Source: a virus. From it: a stretch of DNA of 43,744 bases. Location: positions 1 to 43,744 of IMG/VR virus record IMGVR_UViG_3300028891_000135; one strand, written 5' to 3'. The notes under the pieces were generated by a model that was given only the letters and a program-made list of their open reading frames with translations, searched no databases and had not been told where the DNA came from. A program made the translations under genes and the position numbers. Positions 30,783 through 37,734 of the stretch are shown one piece after another. How positions within the stretch are numbered: the stretch's first letter is position 1; each line of letters starts with the position of its first letter.

Positions 30783-31390
30783 TTCCCGCCCCCAAGTGCA
30801 GAGAGATTGAAACGTGGGTAGCGGAAGTCACTATCCCTGTCTATCCCCAAAGCCAGGTAGCTGGCCTCTTCTATTCCCCTACGGAGCCAGTAGCCTGCCC
30901 TCGCCAACATGTGCTCCTTGAGGTCAACCATAAGGCATCTGCCAACTGCTATGTGGGCCATGGGATAATGCCAAGGGTCGTCAAGTGGAGGATCGGAGCC
31001 ATTGGCAATTTCATCGGGGATGTAGGCGTAGTTGAGGATGTAGTCATGGGATGAAGTAGGCTTGGGCCAGAGGAGAATGTGGGAAGAAGTAAAGGCATAG
31101 TACTGGGGTGTGCCTGTGGTGGAAAGGCCCAAGTTGCGCAGTTCGGACAGGCTCATGGGATACAATCTGGTGTTATCACAATAGAGGCTATAAGGGCAGA
31201 GAAAATCGGACGGGATGTCCAGAGGATAGGTGCCTGAGAAGGAATAGGATTTGAAGAAGGCGTGGAAGAGAGTGGCTAAGACATAGAGAGCAAAGTTGAT
31301 CCCCTTGTAGATCTCGGATTGGGTGTAAAAGACCTTGTTCTCGTCCATCAGGATACGAGAGATGTAGGTTTCCATTTCCGTGCCCGTCAT
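30779..31390 (-). CDS. Head-tail connector/adaptor-like protein
   Basis: 203 aa. N-terminal helix-rich start (EMETYISRILMDENKVFYTQ), beta middle (GTYPLDIPSDFLCPYSLYCD), TGTPQYYAFTSSHILLWPKP and a C-terminal helix. This G.P..Y....I.LWP.P motif is characteristic of phage adaptor/tail-tube-A type proteins. Two of its neighbours share the same architecture, so the region encodes successive rings between portal and nozzle (inference). Confidence 0.65.
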   Translation of the reverse strand: MTGTEMETYISRILMDENKVFYTQSEIYKGINFALYVLATLFHAFFKSYSFSGTYPLDIPSDFLCPYSLYCDNTRLYPMSLSELRNLGLSTTGTPQYYAFTSSHILLWPKPTSSHDYILNYAYIPDEIANGSDPPLDDPWHYPMAHIAVGRCLMVDLKEHMLARAGYWLRRGIEEASYLALGIDRDSDFRYPRFNLSALGGGK

Positions 31391-31396
31391 AGTGCT

Positions 31397-32290
31397 TCAC
31401 CTCTGAGCATCCCACCAGTAGACATCGTGTTTGTAGAGGAAGTCGTCTCCTTTGGGTAATTCAGCGCTGAACATCTCGTCCTTTACCTGATCGGGGAGAT
31501 CCTGGTGCCTGAGGTCATCCTCCCTTGCTATCTGGTACAGCATCTGGGCCTGCTGGGAGGCAAGAGGAATGAGAGAAGCATAGTTGGCATTGCGGATTGC
31601 TGCCATTTGGTAGCAACTGACTAAGGTAAACTGCTCCACCAGATCTTCTGGAAGCAGACAGGTGGCGCTGTCGGAATAGTCTATCTTCTTCACATAGTGG
31701 ACACGGACACCGTACTGCTGGTCAGGAATGGGGAAAAGGCGGATCTTTTGATACTGGTTGCTGTCCTCTCCAACTGGTGCCCAGAGCCAAGGAGGACCTG
31801 TGGTGGTCAACTGGGGATCGAAGCGATCCATGGCATCTCTGGAGCTTCTCTTCACCTTGACATCATGGACTACCGCCTCCACTTCTGCCACATCCGAGGG
31901 AAGAGAGTAGATATGCTGAAAGATGGTGTAACTGCTGCCGGACAGGTCATCTGCCCCCTGATAAGCAGGGGAAATAGTGAGAGAAGTGTTGCCACCAACA
32001 GAGGAGATGGTGTAATAGTACCGCTCATCACCGAAGCGGATGAACATGCCCTCGTGGGAAGAGGTCCAAGCGGTGCCGGAGCCTGTGACAGAAGTGGAGC
32101 CTGAACTTACAGAAACTGTGCCCGTGGAATAGGTGCCCTTGGTGTAGACATAGGAAACCCCTCTCAGAGCTGCCCAAGGCCAAGAAGAGAGGAGGGTCTG
32201 ATACCTGCGCTTGAGAATTTCTTTTACCGCCGCCAAGTCCAGCTCAGGGACATAGCGGTGGATGTTGATTGCTATCTCCAGAAGCGTCAT
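31397..32290 (-). CDS. Tail tubular A / adaptor-like protein with beta insert
   Basis: 297 aa. Adaptor-like helical ends: MTLLEIAINIHRYVPELDLA, YQTLLSSWPWAALRG, and IYSLPSDVAEVEAV...PWLWAPVGEDSNQYQKIRLF in the second half. Residues about 55-115 are a Ser/Thr/Gly beta insert (GTVSVSSGSTSVTGSGTAWT; ERYYYTISSVGGNTSLTISP), a common phage-structural Ig-like module. Belongs to the connector block. Confidence 0.7.
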   Translation of the reverse strand: MTLLEIAINIHRYVPELDLAAVKEILKRRYQTLLSSWPWAALRGVSYVYTKGTYSTGTVSVSSGSTSVTGSGTAWTSSHEGMFIRFGDERYYYTISSVGGNTSLTISPAYQGADDLSGSSYTIFQHIYSLPSDVAEVEAVVHDVKVKRSSRDAMDRFDPQLTTTGPPWLWAPVGEDSNQYQKIRLFPIPDQQYGVRVHYVKKIDYSDSATCLLPEDLVEQFTLVSCYQMAAIRNANYASLIPLASQQAQMLYQIAREDDLRHQDLPDQVKDEMFSAELPKGDDFLYKHDVYWWDAQR

Positions 32291-32526
32291 CTCTTACCAG
32301 CCGCCTTCCGATTTCCCTGACCAGAACGCTGCCCCTGTTGCTTCCTCGTGGGCACCCGGGGTTCAGTAGCCAGTTCCTTCAGCATAGGATCAAGTTCTCG
32401 TGGACTGCTGTAGCCCAGCTCCAGTGCCTTCTTCTGCCGCCACAAGATCTCCGCAGCCCGCCAGACAGTAGGAGGTTGCTCAACAAGTCGGTCCCATGGC
32501 ATGAGTTTTAGTTCTTTAGTACTCAT
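32287..32526 (-). CDS. Small structural-region protein, 79 aa
   Basis: ATG 32526 lies inside the end of the upstream gene. Helical, with WDRLVEQPPTVWRAAEILWR and a basic Gln/Arg tail (RKQQGQRSGQGNRKAAGKR). Overlaps the adaptor gene by 4 bp. Could be a chaperone or portal-accessory protein; family not recognised. Confidence 0.55.
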   Translation of the reverse strand: MSTKELKLMPWDRLVEQPPTVWRAAEILWRQKKALELGYSSPRELDPMLKELATEPRVPTRKQQGQRSGQGNRKAAGKR

Positions 32527-32863
32527 AGCCTTCCCTCACAATGTAACCTACAGCGGTGCAGTAGGCGGTGCTATTGGCAGTCTCCACGGTAAGGTTCAAA
32601 GCAGTATCCTCGGAAAGCTCATAGCCACGGGGACCGAAGTTCAGCACATGGGTGCCGACCTGATTGGTAGCCCAGAACTTAGTGCCCCCAACTCCATTCT
32701 CAAGGGCAATGACGGCATCCGTGCCCACGGAAAGCACAGAGACAATGGCGTGGGTGATCCTTAGCTTCTTGCCACTGCCAGGAGAAGAGATAATGGTCTG
32801 GTCTCCTACTGCCGTGAGACTGCCTGTGCCCTGAGTGCTTTCATACAGCTCATCCCTTGGCAT
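32516..32863 (-). CDS. Small virion structural protein, 115 aa
   Basis: Start at ATG 32863 (GAGGAGGATGTTGCT); a TTG 12 codons upstream also has a strong ribosome site. MPRDELYESTQGTGSLTAVG and beta-rich SGKKLRITHAIVSVLSVGTD are typical of small head-decoration/fibre proteins in environmental podoviruses. Assignment to virion structure is from position and composition. Confidence 0.6.
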   Translation of the reverse strand: MPRDELYESTQGTGSLTAVGDQTIISSPGSGKKLRITHAIVSVLSVGTDAVIALENGVGGTKFWATNQVGTHVLNFGPRGYELSEDTALNLTVETANSTAYCTAVGYIVREGYEY

Positions 32864-32882
32864 AGCAACATCCTCCTCAGGA

Positions 32883-32914
32883 AAGGGGGAAGAGGACAAT
32901 GCCTCCTCCCCCTT
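32883..32914 (-). terminator. Stable hairpin between structural genes
   Basis: AAGGGGGAAGAGG (32883-32895) pairs with CCTCCTCCCCCTT (32902-32914) over 13 bp with one mismatch and a 6-nt loop. Little U-run follows. It could be an attenuator, an mRNA processing site, or could cover the alternative TTG start of the 115-aa protein. Confidence 0.5.
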
Positions 32915-32921
32915 CTGGTTT

Positions 32922-33353
32922 CTAACTGCCGATGATCATCACCCTCACATCAGTGAGAGAGCTCAGGTCGGTGCCGTTGCCCACCTCTTCAGCCGGGCCT
33001 GGATCAACCGCAGAACGGAACCCAGAAGGAACGGTGATAATCGCACCATTAGCAGCGGTAGAAGTCACAGTAGTAGAACCAGAATCAACAGTTAAAGCAT
33101 TAGCTCCAGTAGTAGCAGCATCCTGAGTCTTGGTGGGATATAACGCCTTCAGCTTCTCATTGGTGTAATCGTACTCAAAGATGTACCCGGACTTCGGAGT
33201 AGCCTGGAGAAAATCAATGGCCTTCAACCCGACATCCGAAGCCTGCAAACTCTCTCCACCCGTGGGGTAAGAGCTGTCAAAGTCCACATCGGCAATCACT
33301 ATTCGCTTGTTGCCAAAGACCGTCCTCTCTACAACGCTTATTGTCAGAGCCAT
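32922..33353 (-). CDS. Virion structural protein, 143 aa
   Basis: Start ATG 33353 (GGAGGTGTGGCA). MALTISVVERTVFGNKRIVI, then ADVDFDSSYPTGGESL, DVGLKAIDF; this start is a signature of a widespread small phage protein encoded after the capsid gene, beta-rich and probably head-decorating. Ala/Ser/Thr-rich middle (TGANALTVDSGSTTVTSTAA). Confidence 0.7.
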   Translation of the reverse strand: MALTISVVERTVFGNKRIVIADVDFDSSYPTGGESLQASDVGLKAIDFLQATPKSGYIFEYDYTNEKLKALYPTKTQDAATTGANALTVDSGSTTVTSTAANGAIITVPSGFRSAVDPGPAEEVGNGTDLSSLTDVRVMIIGS

Positions 33354-33365
33354 TGCCACACCTCC

Positions 33366-34136
33366 TTACAGCATGAGGTCAACGAGAGTGACGGTGTTAT
33401 CAGCCACATCCGCTTCCTTCACGATTACACCGAGCACAGGGTGAATGTTGGCATAGTCACCATTGGACGCAGTAGGAGAGCCCAGAATCATCCCCTTGCC
33501 AGCATGGTTGGTGGAGGCAATGACCAGCTTCTCATCAAGCTCCTGGCCGGCGGAAGCACCAGCAGTGTCAATCTCCACAGGAGCCCAGCCTCTTACCTGA
33601 CCCCAGAAGTAGTAGTTGGCAGTGACAGGACGGATGGTCACGCATACGGGCCTCTGCTGAGCATCAGTTGGGTTGACCACAAGCCCATTGTAGGGAGAAG
33701 GATAAAGGTCAACATCGGTATCGCTGGTATCCCATGCAGTGATAAGGGGATCGTAAAGGACCACCTTAATCTTACCGCTTCCGCCTCCACCTGTAGCCGT
33801 ATTGGAGCGGATCTTGTAGATCTCTCCCTTGCCGGTGCCGTCAGTGACCACCAGATAGCCCTCGGCGAAGTCATTGGCCGAAACACCGGAAGCCGTGATG
33901 GTCACCTCCGTGGTGCCAGCGGTATGGGCCACAGTTACCGTGTCCTCGTGAGTTGGACTGGTGATGTAGGTGTGGAACAGCGCAGCGCTCAGGTTGGAAG
34001 AACCAGCCTTGCAGTACACGAACTCACGCCCATCGCTGAGCACCAACCTCTCACCTAACCTATGCTTGGCAGTTGAAGAGATCTCATAGAGTCCCTGCTT
34101 GGGACCCCCCTGCATTAAACCAGAAGCAGCTCCCAT
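33366..34136 (-). CDS. Virion structural protein, 256 aa (head decoration/fibre-like)
   Basis: Gly/Ser/Thr-rich beta protein. N-terminal IN-type start (GLYEISSTAKHRLGERLVL), then strand repeats (DTVTVAHTAGTTEVTITASG, GYLVVTDGTGKGEIYKIRSN) and a conserved-looking C-terminal part (GQELDEKLVIASTNHAGKGM). Similar proteins follow the capsid gene in many uncultured podoviruses. ATG 34136 behind GGAGGTATAGAAAG. Confidence 0.65.
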   Translation of the reverse strand: MGAASGLMQGGPKQGLYEISSTAKHRLGERLVLSDGREFVYCKAGSSNLSAALFHTYITSPTHEDTVTVAHTAGTTEVTITASGVSANDFAEGYLVVTDGTGKGEIYKIRSNTATGGGGSGKIKVVLYDPLITAWDTSDTDVDLYPSPYNGLVVNPTDAQQRPVCVTIRPVTANYYFWGQVRGWAPVEIDTAGASAGQELDEKLVIASTNHAGKGMILGSPTASNGDYANIHPVLGVIVKEADVADNTVTLVDLML

Positions 34137-34140
34137 CTTT

Positions 34141-34224
34141 CTATACCTCCTTTCCTTTGGTTATGGGCAACCTCAGAAGGCGATTGGCTTCGCCTCGGAA
34201 AGGATTTCTTCCTTCGGTTGCCAT
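34141..34224 (-). CDS. Candidate 27-aa mini-protein
   Basis: ATG 34224-34222 overlaps the previous TAA (TAATG) behind GAGGAAGAGTA and reads MATEGRNPFRGEANRLLRLP then ITKGKEV to TAG at 34143-34141. The same stretch can fold into a three-way junction (34166-34222), so it may instead be untranslated structured RNA. Confidence 0.4.
   Translation of the reverse strand: MATEGRNPFRGEANRLLRLPITKGKEV
34166..34222 (-). ncRNA. Potential three-way-junction RNA fold in late mRNA
   Basis: Closing stem GGCAACC (34166-34172) with GGTTGCC (34216-34222); internal stems AGGCGA/TCGCCT (34178-34183 with 34190-34195) and AAGGA/TCCTT (34200-34204 with 34210-34214). Lies two bases after a stop codon. No U-run, so not a terminator. 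Confidence 0.35.
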
Positions 34225-34550
34225 TACTCTTCCTCAGTTGCTGTCTTTTTCCTTCTTTTCCTACCCTTCTTAACGCCGCTCCTCTCAGCCGCTATATCCT
34301 GTACCTCCTCCAGAAACCTCCTCACGGCAGGCATGAGCTCAGGGAAGTAGCGCACAAGAATCTGGAGCAGCATCACCACCTGCCTGAAGATCAGGACAGG
34401 ATTGGGCCCCTGAGCCTGCTCTTGGGAGGAGGGAGGGGCAGAGGCAGGCGGAGGGGGAGAACCTGCCCCTGCCAGATCAAAGATATTAGGAGGGGCCTGA
34501 GGACCTTCAGCGGGAGGAGGAGTAGGCGGAAGGTTCCTCTGATCAGCCAT
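34224..34550 (-). CDS. Pro-rich head-region protein, 108 aa
   Basis: ATG 34550 behind GGAGGTCTGTG. N-terminal half is Pro/Ala/Gln-rich and disordered (LPPTPPPAEGPQAPP; PPPPASAPPSSQEQAQG), then a hydrophobic/amphipathic helix (VLIFRQVVMLLQILVRYFPE) and a basic C-terminus (VKKGRKRRKKTATEEE). Position right after the capsid gene suggests a capsid or ejection accessory; family not recognised. Confidence 0.55.
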   Translation of the reverse strand: MADQRNLPPTPPPAEGPQAPPNIFDLAGAGSPPPPASAPPSSQEQAQGPNPVLIFRQVVMLLQILVRYFPELMPAVRRFLEEVQDIAAERSGVKKGRKRRKKTATEEE

Positions 34551-34562
34551 CACAGACCTCCT

Positions 34563-35498
34563 TTAGGTCACGTTCTTAATGATCCCGGACCGCCATGGAG
34601 CAGTCACGATCAGGTTGCACATCACAAGGAGCTGGCGCACATAAGCATCCTGATTGGTAGGTTCTTTGGGCGGTGTCCAGACGAAGTTCCTGTTGGTGTT
34701 GATCACAAACTGGATGTATTTGGTGTTGAGCACGAAGATGGTACCGCTGGGGCAGTAGTTGTCAGGAACGATCACCGCCCGGTTGAAGGTGATGCCCTCG
34801 AAACCTACCTGCGCCAGATCGCTGTCCTTGGGCAGGAACCTCTGCTGAGGCTGTACCCTTGCCCAGAGCTTGTTGTACAGCGCAGGGGGCATCACGATCA
34901 AATCAGGATGCTCGTCGCCGTCCATGCAGGTGCCGTACATGTCCTGGATCATGTCCAGAGTGAGACTGCCGCCCGTGCTGTCCACATTGCCCTTCCACCA
35001 AGTATTGGTGCTCCGGCTGATGCCACCGTAAGTGGAATAGGTGTTGCCGTCATCGAGACCATTGAGTAGCCCGTCCACGGCCTTGCCACCGTCACCAGTA
35101 CCATCAGAGTAGATGCCCTCGCAGAGTTTCTTACGCATCGTGAGACTGGCCACCTCCATCTTAGGCCTCAGGATACCAATGATCTCCTGATCGCTCTCGG
35201 CTCTGGCGATGTCGTCACCAGGAATGGTCACGTTCACATAGGCAGACTTCCAGTCCCACTCAGCGTAAGTATGGGTCTGCTTGTAGCTGGTGTCAAAAGT
35301 GTCAAGACCGCTGTAGTAGCCGCTGGGCAACTCATCGTAGACCACGGGCTGGGCAATCTTACGACCTCCCCTCAGCTTGACGTTGTTCTTGGTCATTAGA
35401 CGGACAAGCAGAGGGGTGGCCTTAAAGAACTGGTTAACGATGCCGGGCAGAAACGCTTTCCGCACAGCAACATCAAGGTCATCATATGTCAAAGCCAT
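34563..35498 (-). CDS. Major capsid protein
   Basis: 311 aa. N-terminal helix MALTYDDLDVAVRKAFLPGI, then KATPLLVRLMTKNNVKLRGG, the 'YDELPSGYYSGLDTFDTSY' segment, SAYVNVTIPGDDIARAESDQ and a C-terminal domain with HPDLIVMPPALYNKLW and VPDNYCPSGTIFVLNTKYIQ. These are typical of HK97-fold coat proteins of podoviruses and siphoviruses lacking an N-terminal delta domain; a separate scaffold gene lies directly upstream, as expected. Shell protein of the head. Confidence 0.85.
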   Translation of the reverse strand: MALTYDDLDVAVRKAFLPGIVNQFFKATPLLVRLMTKNNVKLRGGRKIAQPVVYDELPSGYYSGLDTFDTSYKQTHTYAEWDWKSAYVNVTIPGDDIARAESDQEIIGILRPKMEVASLTMRKKLCEGIYSDGTGDGGKAVDGLLNGLDDGNTYSTYGGISRSTNTWWKGNVDSTGGSLTLDMIQDMYGTCMDGDEHPDLIVMPPALYNKLWARVQPQQRFLPKDSDLAQVGFEGITFNRAVIVPDNYCPSGTIFVLNTKYIQFVINTNRNFVWTPPKEPTNQDAYVRQLLVMCNLIVTAPWRSGIIKNVT

Positions 35499-35514
35499 CC
35501 CTTAACACCTCCTT

Positions 35515-36321
35515 TTAGCCTGTTTTTTGTTTCTCCTGCCTCAGTATCTCCAAAGCCCTCGCCTCTGCCTCTTCCATGGATGTTGGAACCTCTTCACCTT
35601 CGGGAAGTTTGAATACCGAAGGAGGAGGTCCCTCGGCAGTAGGCGATGGGCTCTGAGCCAATAGCTTCTGCCTCTCGGCTTCAAGTTGCTCCTGCAGCTT
35701 GGACTGGACTTCCTTCTCCTTCAGTTCGTTGAGATAAGCGAACTGGTGCAGCCGCTGCCAGTCCTCGAAAGTAAGATCAGGTTTGCCATACTCCTGAGCC
35801 ATCTTCAGCAACCTTTCCTCGTCAAAAGGAATGTCCGGATACTGCTGCCGGTGCCACTCCCGAAGCCGATCAAGGTCGTATTTATATCTAAATGCCTGTT
35901 CCATCCGGTGAAGACGCTCATCGTACTGCTTGGCGAGGTCTTCCCACCTGCGGGTTATCTCTTCGAGCTTCTTCAACATGACATTCTCTCCTTCTTCCTC
36001 CTCCTCTTCCTCCGTATTGAGGAGAGAGGAGAAATCAAGCTTACTCCCCTGCGGTTGCTGCCCCTGAGGTCCCCAGGCGGGCAGTCCGTCGGGAGTGAAG
36101 TAACCAAACTGAACCATCTGATCGTACCACTTCTGCCACTCCTCGGCCTGCTTAGCCTTGGCCTCGAGATCTTTCAACTGCTCTTCAAACTTCTTCCTCT
36201 CTTCGGCCAAAGCCTGCGTCTTGCGGGTGTAATCCGCCTGACGCATATAGCCTTGGAGCAGCTCGTCCAAGGTGACCTCTAACTCCTCGTCACCAACCTT
36301 GACTTTGTATTTCTCTGCCAT
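35515..36321 (-). CDS. Capsid scaffolding protein
   Basis: 268 aa from ATG 36321 (AGCAGGAGGTGTGAAA). Almost entirely charged helix: GYMRQADYTRKTQALAEERK, EEQLKDLEAKAKQAEEWQKW, an acidic run (NTEEEEEEEGE), ERLHRMEQAFRYKYDLDRLR, and a C-terminal EEAEARALEILRQEKQKTG helix. N-terminal YKVKVGDEELEVTLDELLQG is common in phage scaffolds. Placement directly upstream of the capsid gene is decisive. Directs head assembly and leaves before packaging. Confidence 0.85.
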   Translation of the reverse strand: MAEKYKVKVGDEELEVTLDELLQGYMRQADYTRKTQALAEERKKFEEQLKDLEAKAKQAEEWQKWYDQMVQFGYFTPDGLPAWGPQGQQPQGSKLDFSSLLNTEEEEEEEGENVMLKKLEEITRRWEDLAKQYDERLHRMEQAFRYKYDLDRLREWHRQQYPDIPFDEERLLKMAQEYGKPDLTFEDWQRLHQFAYLNELKEKEVQSKLQEQLEAERQKLLAQSPSPTAEGPPPSVFKLPEGEEVPTSMEEAEARALEILRQEKQKTG

Positions 36322-36323
36322 TT

Positions 36324-36416
36324 TCACACCTCCTGCTTGTTCTCTCCGTTCTTCGGGGGTGGCCTGTGCCTTGTCCCCGAACCGGCTCGAATGCAGGAAC
36401 CGGACAGAACGGGCAT
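36324..36416 (-). CDS. Candidate 30-aa mini-protein
   Basis: ATG 36416 to TGA 36326-36324, MPVLSGSCIRAGSGTRHRPP then PKNGENKQEV; an in-frame GTG further upstream is also possible. The stop overlaps the scaffold ribosome site, but the ATG has no convincing ribosome site of its own. Weak candidate. Confidence 0.3.
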   Translation of the reverse strand: MPVLSGSCIRAGSGTRHRPPPKNGENKQEV

Positions 36417-36434
36417 GTTGTTTTCAAAGATCAC

Positions 36435-36460
36435 GAGGGGGAACACTTTCGCTCCCCCTC
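36435..36460 (-). terminator. Hairpin between mini-basic genes and scaffold
   Basis: GAGGGGGA (36435-36442) pairs with TCCCCCTC (36453-36460), loop of 10 nt. No U-run, so RNA processing or attenuation is as likely as termination. Confidence 0.45.
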
Positions 36461-36467
36461 ACCCTGG

Positions 36468-36551
36468 TCATATGATGCGGGTTACGGCCTTACGCCTGCG
36501 CACCCTGCGGACCTTCTTGCGGCCCTTCTTAGCTTTCCTCGCTTTTGCCAT
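36468..36551 (-). CDS. Protamine-like 27-aa basic peptide
   Basis: ATG 36551 behind AAAGGAGGTGTGTG. MAKARKAKKGRKKVRRVRRR then KAVTRII: 15 of 27 residues are Lys or Arg. Ribosome site and absence of any other reading make translation credible. Probably binds DNA or RNA in or near the capsid. Confidence 0.6.
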   Translation of the reverse strand: MAKARKAKKGRKKVRRVRRRKAVTRII

Positions 36552-36585
36552 CACACACCTCCTTTTGTGTTCTGGGGACTACCCA

Positions 36586-36684
36586 TTAGCCCCTGCCCTT
36601 GGGATTGCGCCCAAGCTTCCTCCGAGCAGCGATAGCCTTCTTGATATTGCGCTTCGCAGCGGCTATCTGCCTTCTGGTGGCCAT
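36586..36684 (-). CDS. Basic mini-protein, 32 aa
   Basis: ATG 36684 behind GTAAGGAGGTGAGAAGGG. MATRRQIAAAKRNIKKAIAA then RRKLGRNPKGRG: an Ala/Lys/Arg amphipathic helix with a Gly/Pro tail. Its neighbour's TGA lies inside its ribosome site. Confidence 0.6.
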   Translation of the reverse strand: MATRRQIAAAKRNIKKAIAARRKLGRNPKGRG

Positions 36685-36690
36685 CCCTTC

Positions 36691-36819
36691 TCACCTCCTT
36701 ACTTTGGATTTCTGACGCCTCTTGGCGAGGCGTGCCTCAAGCCGCTTTTGGGTATTGGCTCTGGCCCGCTTCTGCTTCATCTGCCTCAAGGCCCTGCGGT
36801 TTACCTTCCGCTTAGCCAT
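36691..36819 (-). CDS. Basic mini-protein, 42 aa
   Basis: ATG 36819 (GGAGCAGGCG) overlapping the end of the upstream gene. MAKRKVNRRALRQMKQKRAR then ANTQKRLEARLAKRRQKSKV, almost half Lys or Arg, predicted single helix. Ends in TGA at the ribosome site of the next gene. Confidence 0.6.
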   Translation of the reverse strand: MAKRKVNRRALRQMKQKRARANTQKRLEARLAKRRQKSKVRR

Positions 36820-37013
36820 CGCCTGCTCCAGCTCGTGGACTTCTTACCCAAATACCTCAACTCTGGCGGCCGCCACTGGGGAATGGGAGGAAGCCTGCGG
36901 GTACGGGATCTCTGCCTTTGGGTTTGATCCCACTTCCTCAGGAGCCTCGCCACTCCATAAGCCCCAAGGCCACCAAGGAGACCACCTAAGAAAGCACCCC
37001 AACCGTTAGACAT
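36801..37013 (-). CDS. Membrane-plus-basic protein of head region, 70 aa
   Basis: ATG 37013 behind GAGGTGATAAAA. Gly-rich hydrophobic helix (GWGAFLGGLLGGLGAYGVAR) then a very basic tail (WDQTQRQRSRTRRLPP; STSWSRRWLSGR). A Gly-zipper-like helix plus basic tail suits a virion or membrane-active role, but no family is recognised. Confidence 0.55.
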   Translation of the reverse strand: MSNGWGAFLGGLLGGLGAYGVARLLRKWDQTQRQRSRTRRLPPIPQWRPPELRYLGKKSTSWSRRWLSGR

Positions 37014-37018
37014 TTTTA

Positions 37019-37309
37019 TCACCTCACTCCTAGACGCCTCATTGCCCGGAGGTACTGTCTCCTGAGGCGTCTGACTTTTTTACTTCTTGAGCGGCGCATG
37101 TGCTCAGGCCTGAGCCATCCCCGCTTCCGGGCCTGCGCCTTGAGCCATCCTGCAAGGCGGCGGGGATCGGAAATCCTGTCAGTATGCCGGGCAAGAGCAA
37201 TAGCTGTGGCATAGAACCCCTTTCGCCCTGCAGCACGAATGGCGGCAGGAAGCAGGACTCTCTTGGCCAACCTGCGCCTCCTTGCTCTTTCCGCTGCACT
37301 CAAAGCCAT
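37019..37309 (-). CDS. Basic helical head-region protein, 96 aa
   Basis: ATG 37309; its ribosome site is weak because a terminator-like hairpin and U-run lie directly upstream (37316-37353). MALSAAERARRRRLAKRVLL, then GFYATAIALARHTDRISDPR, RRLAGWLKAQARKRGWL and RSRSKKVRRLRRQYLRAMRR. Strongly basic and helical. Similar helical 'DPRRLAGWLKAQA' segments occur in phage head-region proteins of unknown role. Confidence 0.6.
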   Translation of the reverse strand: MALSAAERARRRRLAKRVLLPAAIRAAGRKGFYATAIALARHTDRISDPRRLAGWLKAQARKRGWLRPEHMRRSRSKKVRRLRRQYLRAMRRLGVR

Positions 37310-37315
37310 GGCAAC

Positions 37316-37353
37316 AAAAAGGGGAAAGCTACCCTCTACAGGCAACTTTCCCC
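37316..37353 (-). terminator. Intrinsic terminator/attenuator upstream of capsid genes
   Basis: On the minus strand GGGGAAAG (37353-37346), a 17-nt loop, CTTTCCCC (37328-37321) and TTTTT (37320-37316): a stem with a U-run, ending 6 bp before the next ATG. It separates the terminase-portal genes from the capsid genes. Confidence 0.7.
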
Positions 37354-37388
37354 TTCACGGCGTTATGTCTTACCTGTGCCTTACTAAG

Positions 37389-37417
37389 AGATTAAAGCAT
37401 CTTCAGCACAATGTCAA
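37389..37417 (-). promoter_or_regulatory. Candidate late promoter before capsid genes
   Basis: TTGACA (37417-37412), 17 bp, TAATCT (37394-37389) on the minus strand; a second TTGACA starts 7 bp upstream (37424-37419). The -10 box is poor. Transcripts from here would run into the terminator at 37316-37353. Confidence 0.4.
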
Positions 37418-37420
37418 GTG

Positions 37421-37603
37421 TCAAGCCTCTAGTCTGTCCCCATATGGCAGTTTGAAGAGGAGATGCAGTTCTACCTTTTCAAGCCTATTAGGTCTCTCGT
37501 AAATCTTCTCAAGCTTAAGCCACCCTCCATAACGGGAGGTAATGGCACGCACCTCCTCTATCATTTTCTCAACATCTCTGGGGGTCAGTAGCTTAGGATT
37601 CAT
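37421..37603 (-). CDS. Hypothetical 60-aa protein
   Basis: ATG 37603 overlaps the TGA of the upstream mini-protein. NPKLLTPRDVEKMIEEVRAI then GGWLKLEKIYERPNRLEKVE; mixed alpha-beta, neutral, unlike its basic neighbours. Family not recognised. Confidence 0.6.
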   Translation of the reverse strand: MNPKLLTPRDVEKMIEEVRAITSRYGGWLKLEKIYERPNRLEKVELHLLFKLPYGDRLEA

Positions 37604-37734
37604 TTTGCTCTTTTAGCAGCCTTCCTCTTCTTGCCAATAGGAATTCCTATGGGGCCTCTGCCCCTACCGATACCAAGGCCTCTACCCATGCCCTTAGACC
37701 TGATCTTGCCACCTGGACATCTCTTCCTTCTCAT
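37600..37734 (-). CDS. Gly/Arg/Lys-rich mini-protein, 44 aa
   Basis: ATG 37734 overlaps the portal TGA (ATGA) with GAGAGGTGTTGAAGCC upstream. MRRKRCPGGKIRSKGMGRGL then GIGRGRGPIGIPIGKKRKAA: RGG-like composition, probably nucleic-acid binding. Ends overlapping the next start. Confidence 0.6.
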   Translation of the reverse strand: MRRKRCPGGKIRSKGMGRGLGIGRGRGPIGIPIGKKRKAAKRAK

